Positions 63,577-64,000 of a DNA stretch of 64,000 nt are shown in pieces (position 1 is the first letter of the stretch; the number at the start of each line of letters is the position of its first letter). This DNA is from Ptiloglossa arizonensis (lineage: Eukaryota > Arthropoda > Insecta > Hymenoptera > Colletidae), in the NCBI RefSeq assembly GCF_051014685.1, contig NW_027478390.1, positions 1,462,501 to 1,526,500 of the forward strand, given 5' to 3'. The notes under the pieces are model-generated. The model was not told where the DNA came from. It saw only the letters and a program-made list of their open reading frames with translations, and did not search any database. The position numbers were made by a program, and so were the translations under genes.

Positions 63577-64000
63577 CCATCAAAATTTTCGCAAGTCTGA
63601 TACTCGAAACCAATAAGTAGAATGGCAAAGGGGAAAAGTACACATACCATTGTAATCGGCCGAGTTTCTACTTTCAGATGCAACAGGAATTTCTCGAGTT
63701 CGTCAATCCGTTCGCGAGATATGGGAGTTTGAAGTTAAGGAATGGTTGAGAAACCATCAAAATTTTCGCAAGTCTGATACTCGAAACCAATAACTACAAA
63801 GGCCTAGGGGGAAAACACACATATCTTTGTAATCGGGCGAGTTTCTACTTTCAGATGCAACAGGAACTTCTCGAGTTCGTCAATCCGTTCGCGAGATATG
63901 GGAGTTTGAAGTTAAGGAATGGTTGAGAAACCATCACAATTTTCGCAAGTCTGATACTCGAAACCAATAACTACAATGGCCTAGGGGAAAAATACACATA
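63577..64000 (+). repeat. 177-bp satellite array resumes
   Basis: The same monomer continues in the same orientation to the window end, about 2.4 monomers. The first carries 'gtagaatggcaaagg', seen otherwise only near 60850. The next is a 'ctacaaagg...cacacatatctttg' type followed by a 'ctacaatgg...aaaatacacata' monomer, a combination common throughout the array. The array therefore extends beyond the window. Confidence 0.97.

Noticed and set aside
1..64000. Telomeric repeats, tRNA or rRNA genes
   Set aside because: No TTAGG/TTAGGG runs and no recognisable tRNA or rRNA segments were seen on either strand.

Overview
The window is almost entirely one tandem satellite array and contains no gene I can support. 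Positions 1-62562 and 63577-64000 are head-to-tail copies of a 177-bp monomer, all in the same orientation, about 355 monomer equivalents in total. The period was measured between successive CTCGAG sites (74, 251, 428; also 56640 to 56817). A representative monomer is about 42% G+C with 9 CpG (observed/expected about 1.2 by hand count). Most monomers carry CTCGAG, TCGCGA and CCTAGG sites and a 6-bp-stem dyad. This is the architecture of a eukaryotic centromeric or pericentromeric satellite. The lack of CpG depletion and the AT-rich non-satellite block with insect-like sequence and a possible Tc1-type terminus suggest an arthropod, perhaps a hymenopteran. That assignment is inference only, and I do not recognise the species or a named satellite family.

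The array is not uniform. It is a mosaic of nested, in-register higher-order duplications whose periods sit within a few bases of whole multiples of 177 bp. From left to right: an older-looking, more divergent head (1-835) with a locally created palindrome at 773-792; shared modules across 0.8-5 kb; a 1598-bp 9-mer (5.6-8.8 kb) overlapped by a 2305-bp 13-mer (7.8-12.4 kb); a 706-bp 4-mer (13.1-14.5 kb); a 1592-bp 9-mer (19.1-22.3 kb) overlapped by a 529-bp 3-mer (21.9-23.0 kb); a 708-bp 4-mer and an 884-bp 5-mer (26.8-31.6 kb); a 4425-bp (25-monomer) offset duplication linking 36 and 40.5 kb; a 1240-bp 7-mer (40.7-43.2 kb) with a visible crossover junction; a 2478-bp 14-mer (51.7-56.8 kb) whose two copies show no difference at any site I compared; a 1349-bp unit containing a 112-bp deleted monomer (57.7-60.1 kb); and a 709-bp 4-mer (61.0-62.4 kb). 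Diagnostic variants are confined to zones, which implies local amplification rather than array-wide homogenisation.

At 62563-63576 the array is interrupted by about 1 kb of unrelated AT-rich sequence. It starts 9 bases beyond a truncated monomer, and the satellite resumes in a different phase with the same orientation. The block holds a candidate Tc1/mariner-type terminal repeat, several perfect short inverted repeats and no convincing coding sequence. The open reading frames across the satellite are by-products of a monomer length divisible by three (177 = 3 x 59). No tRNA, rRNA, CRISPR array, promoter or telomeric repeat was seen.
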